Shown piece after piece: positions 14,160 through 14,846 of a stretch of 14,846 nt of DNA; position 1 is the stretch's first letter, and every line of letters begins with the position of its first letter. The DNA comes from Clostridium_AW malenominatum. GTDB lineage: Bacteria > Bacillota > Clostridia > Clostridiales > Clostridiaceae. The stretch is from NCBI RefSeq assembly GCF_039521365.1, contig NZ_BAAACF010000007.1, positions 1 to 14,846 of the forward strand. The letters run 5' to 3'. The notes beneath the pieces are model-generated. The model worked only from the letters and a program-made list of their open reading frames with translations. It was not told where the DNA came from and did no database searches. The position numbers and the translations under genes are program-made.

Positions 14160-14405
14160 TTATTTATAGATTATTTGTGACAACTTATTAAATCCAAAAT
14201 CTATGAAACCTACAGCTACCATATAAATCAAACAGAAAGTTAATGCAATAATAGTAGCTTTCTTCACTTCTGCTCTAGAGGCCCATGTAATTCTTTTAAA
14301 TTCACCTTTTACTCCTTTAAAAAAGTCAATAATGCCACCCTTTTTCTTGTTAGCTTTATTTTCTTTCTTAACAACCTCTCTTTTTTCCTTCACATTAACA
14401 CTCAT
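14160..14405 (-). CDS. secE: Preprotein translocase subunit SecE
   Basis: SecE clamps the two halves of SecY in the inner-membrane translocation channel. The 81-residue protein is the short single-span form typical of Firmicutes. It has a lysine-rich cytoplasmic N-terminus (about 1-28), the amphipathic segment DFFKGVKGEFKRITWASRAE containing the conserved KRITW-type motif, and one hydrophobic span (about 51-71, IIALTFCLIYMVAVGFIDFGF). The ATG has a modest AGGGA site about 9 bases upstream. It sits between rpmG and nusG, an arrangement conserved in most bacteria. Confidence 0.96.
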   Translation of the reverse strand: MSVNVKEKREVVKKENKANKKKGGIIDFFKGVKGEFKRITWASRAEVKKATIIALTFCLIYMVAVGFIDFGFNKLSQIIYK

Positions 14406-14442
14406 TTCTTCACATCCCTGAATAAAATAATGCCTCTATAAA

Positions 14443-14592
14443 TTACTTTGTTTCTTTATGAGCTGTGTGTTTGCGACAAAACTTGCAATATTTTCTCATT
14501 TCTAATCTGTCTGGGTCATTTTTCTTGTTTTTCATTGAATTGTAATTCCTTTGCTTACATTCAGTGCAAGCTAAAGTAACCTTTATTCTCAT
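14443..14592 (-). CDS. rpmG: 50S ribosomal protein L33 (zinc-binding form)
   Basis: The 49-codon frame begins MRIKVTLACTECKQRNYNS and ends CKFCRKHTAHKETK. L33 sits at the 50S E-site side near the L1 stalk base. Two CxxC pairs (C9/C12 and C36/C39) make this the zinc-ribbon (C+) form, as opposed to the C- paralogue that many Firmicutes induce on zinc limitation. The RNYNSMKNKKNDPDRLE core matches the family. The ATG has CAGGAGGTGT about 7 bases upstream. It is the first gene after the tuf terminator and the promoter at 14673-14701, and lies 37 bases before secE, the usual rpmG-secE-nusG order. Confidence 0.97.
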   Translation of the reverse strand: MRIKVTLACTECKQRNYNSMKNKKNDPDRLEMRKYCKFCRKHTAHKETK

Positions 14593-14672
14593 ATCCTACA
14601 CCTCCTGGACTAATGCTAGTATTTATATAAACCGCAGGGATATATATTACTTAATTTATGCATTACCTTAAT

Positions 14673-14701
14673 AATTTAACATAATTCATTTTGTATGTCA
14701 A
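14673..14701 (-). promoter_or_regulatory. Candidate sigma-A promoter for rpmG-secE-nusG-rplKA
   Basis: The minus strand shows a perfect -35 TTGACA (14696-14701), a 17-base spacer and -10 TAAATT (14673-14678) with TGT directly upstream (extended -10). It lies about 40 bases downstream of the tuf terminator and about 80 bases before the rpmG start. No other promoter is evident before rplJ, so it probably serves all five genes. Confidence 0.75.
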
Positions 14702-14740
14702 CGTAATTTAATAAAATGAATTTCGCATGAAATTAGGTCT

Positions 14741-14770
14741 TAAAAGGACTAGGTCTAGAAACCCAGTCCT
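14741..14770 (-). terminator. Intrinsic terminator after the upstream tuf gene
   Basis: In the transcript AGGACUGGGU pairs with ACCUAGUCCU (10 bp, one G-U pair) around the loop UUCUAG, followed by UUUUAAG. The U-tract is short but the stem is GC-rich for this genome. It begins 12 bases past the tuf stop codon. Confidence 0.75.
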
Positions 14771-14781
14771 ATAAGGCTCTA

Positions 14782-14846
14782 TTATTCAACTATAGTTGTA
14801 ACAACTCCTGAACCTACTGTTCTTCCACCTTCTCTTATAGCAAATC
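14782..14846 (-). CDS. tuf: Elongation factor Tu, 3' end (upstream tuf copy, partial)
   Basis: The last codons before the TAA at 14782 read FAIREGGRTVGSGVVTTIVE, the diagnostic C-terminus of bacterial EF-Tu (beta-barrel domain 3, which contacts tRNA). The rest lies outside the window. It ends in an intrinsic terminator and precedes rpmG. Together with the tuf start at 1-64 it shows that this genome has at least two tuf genes in direct orientation, one on each side of the block. Confidence 0.95.
   Translation of the reverse strand, partial: FAIREGGRTVGSGVVTTIVE

Overview
This window is a conserved housekeeping block of an AT-rich Firmicute, almost certainly a Clostridium sensu stricto or close relative. 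The evidence is the low-GC coding and spacer sequence, strong GGAGG ribosome binding sites, the clostridial protein sequences (RpoB beginning MVHPVQVGKRTRMSF with a long acidic C-terminal tail, RpoC beginning FELNNFDALQIGLASPE) and the gene order. Every gene lies on the minus strand, so transcription runs from high to low coordinates. I see no mobile element, CRISPR array, tRNA or rRNA gene and no novel multi-gene system. The interest lies in the regulatory RNA between genes.

In transcription order the layout is: the 3' end of one tuf copy (14782-14846) and its terminator; a promoter; rpmG, secE, nusG, rplK and rplA; a promoter directly after the rplA stop codon and an L10-type attenuator leader; rplJ and rplL; a terminator; a strong promoter and long leader; rpoB and rpoC; a promoter directly after the rpoC stop codon and a hairpin-rich leader; an L7Ae-like gene (rplGB), rpsL, rpsG, a perfect hairpin, fusA, and the 5' end of a second tuf copy (1-64). 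No gene-free stretch exceeds 300 bases. The longest are rplL-rpoB (269 bases), rplA-rplJ (205), tuf-rpmG (189), rpsL-rpsG (162) and rpoC-rplGB (108), and each holds regulatory sequence.

Together the genes supply the L33, L11, L1, L10 and L7/L12 proteins of the 50S subunit, S12 and S7 of the 30S decoding site, the elongation factors EF-G and EF-Tu, the beta and beta' subunits of RNA polymerase, the elongation factor NusG, and SecE of the protein translocase. Four candidate sigma-A promoters, each TTGACA with a 17-base spacer and an upstream TG, divide the block into separately tunable units.

The leaders suggest autogenous control. An L10(L12)4 attenuator precedes rplJL. Two similar hairpins resembling the L1 site of 23S rRNA sit just before the ribosome binding sites of rplK and rplA. 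A long imperfect hairpin lies between rpsL and rpsG. The nusG gene has a ribosome binding site displaced from its start codon by a hairpin. Start codons were revised for rpoC (TTG at 7232, 1186 aa) and rpsG (GTG at 2727, 156 aa).
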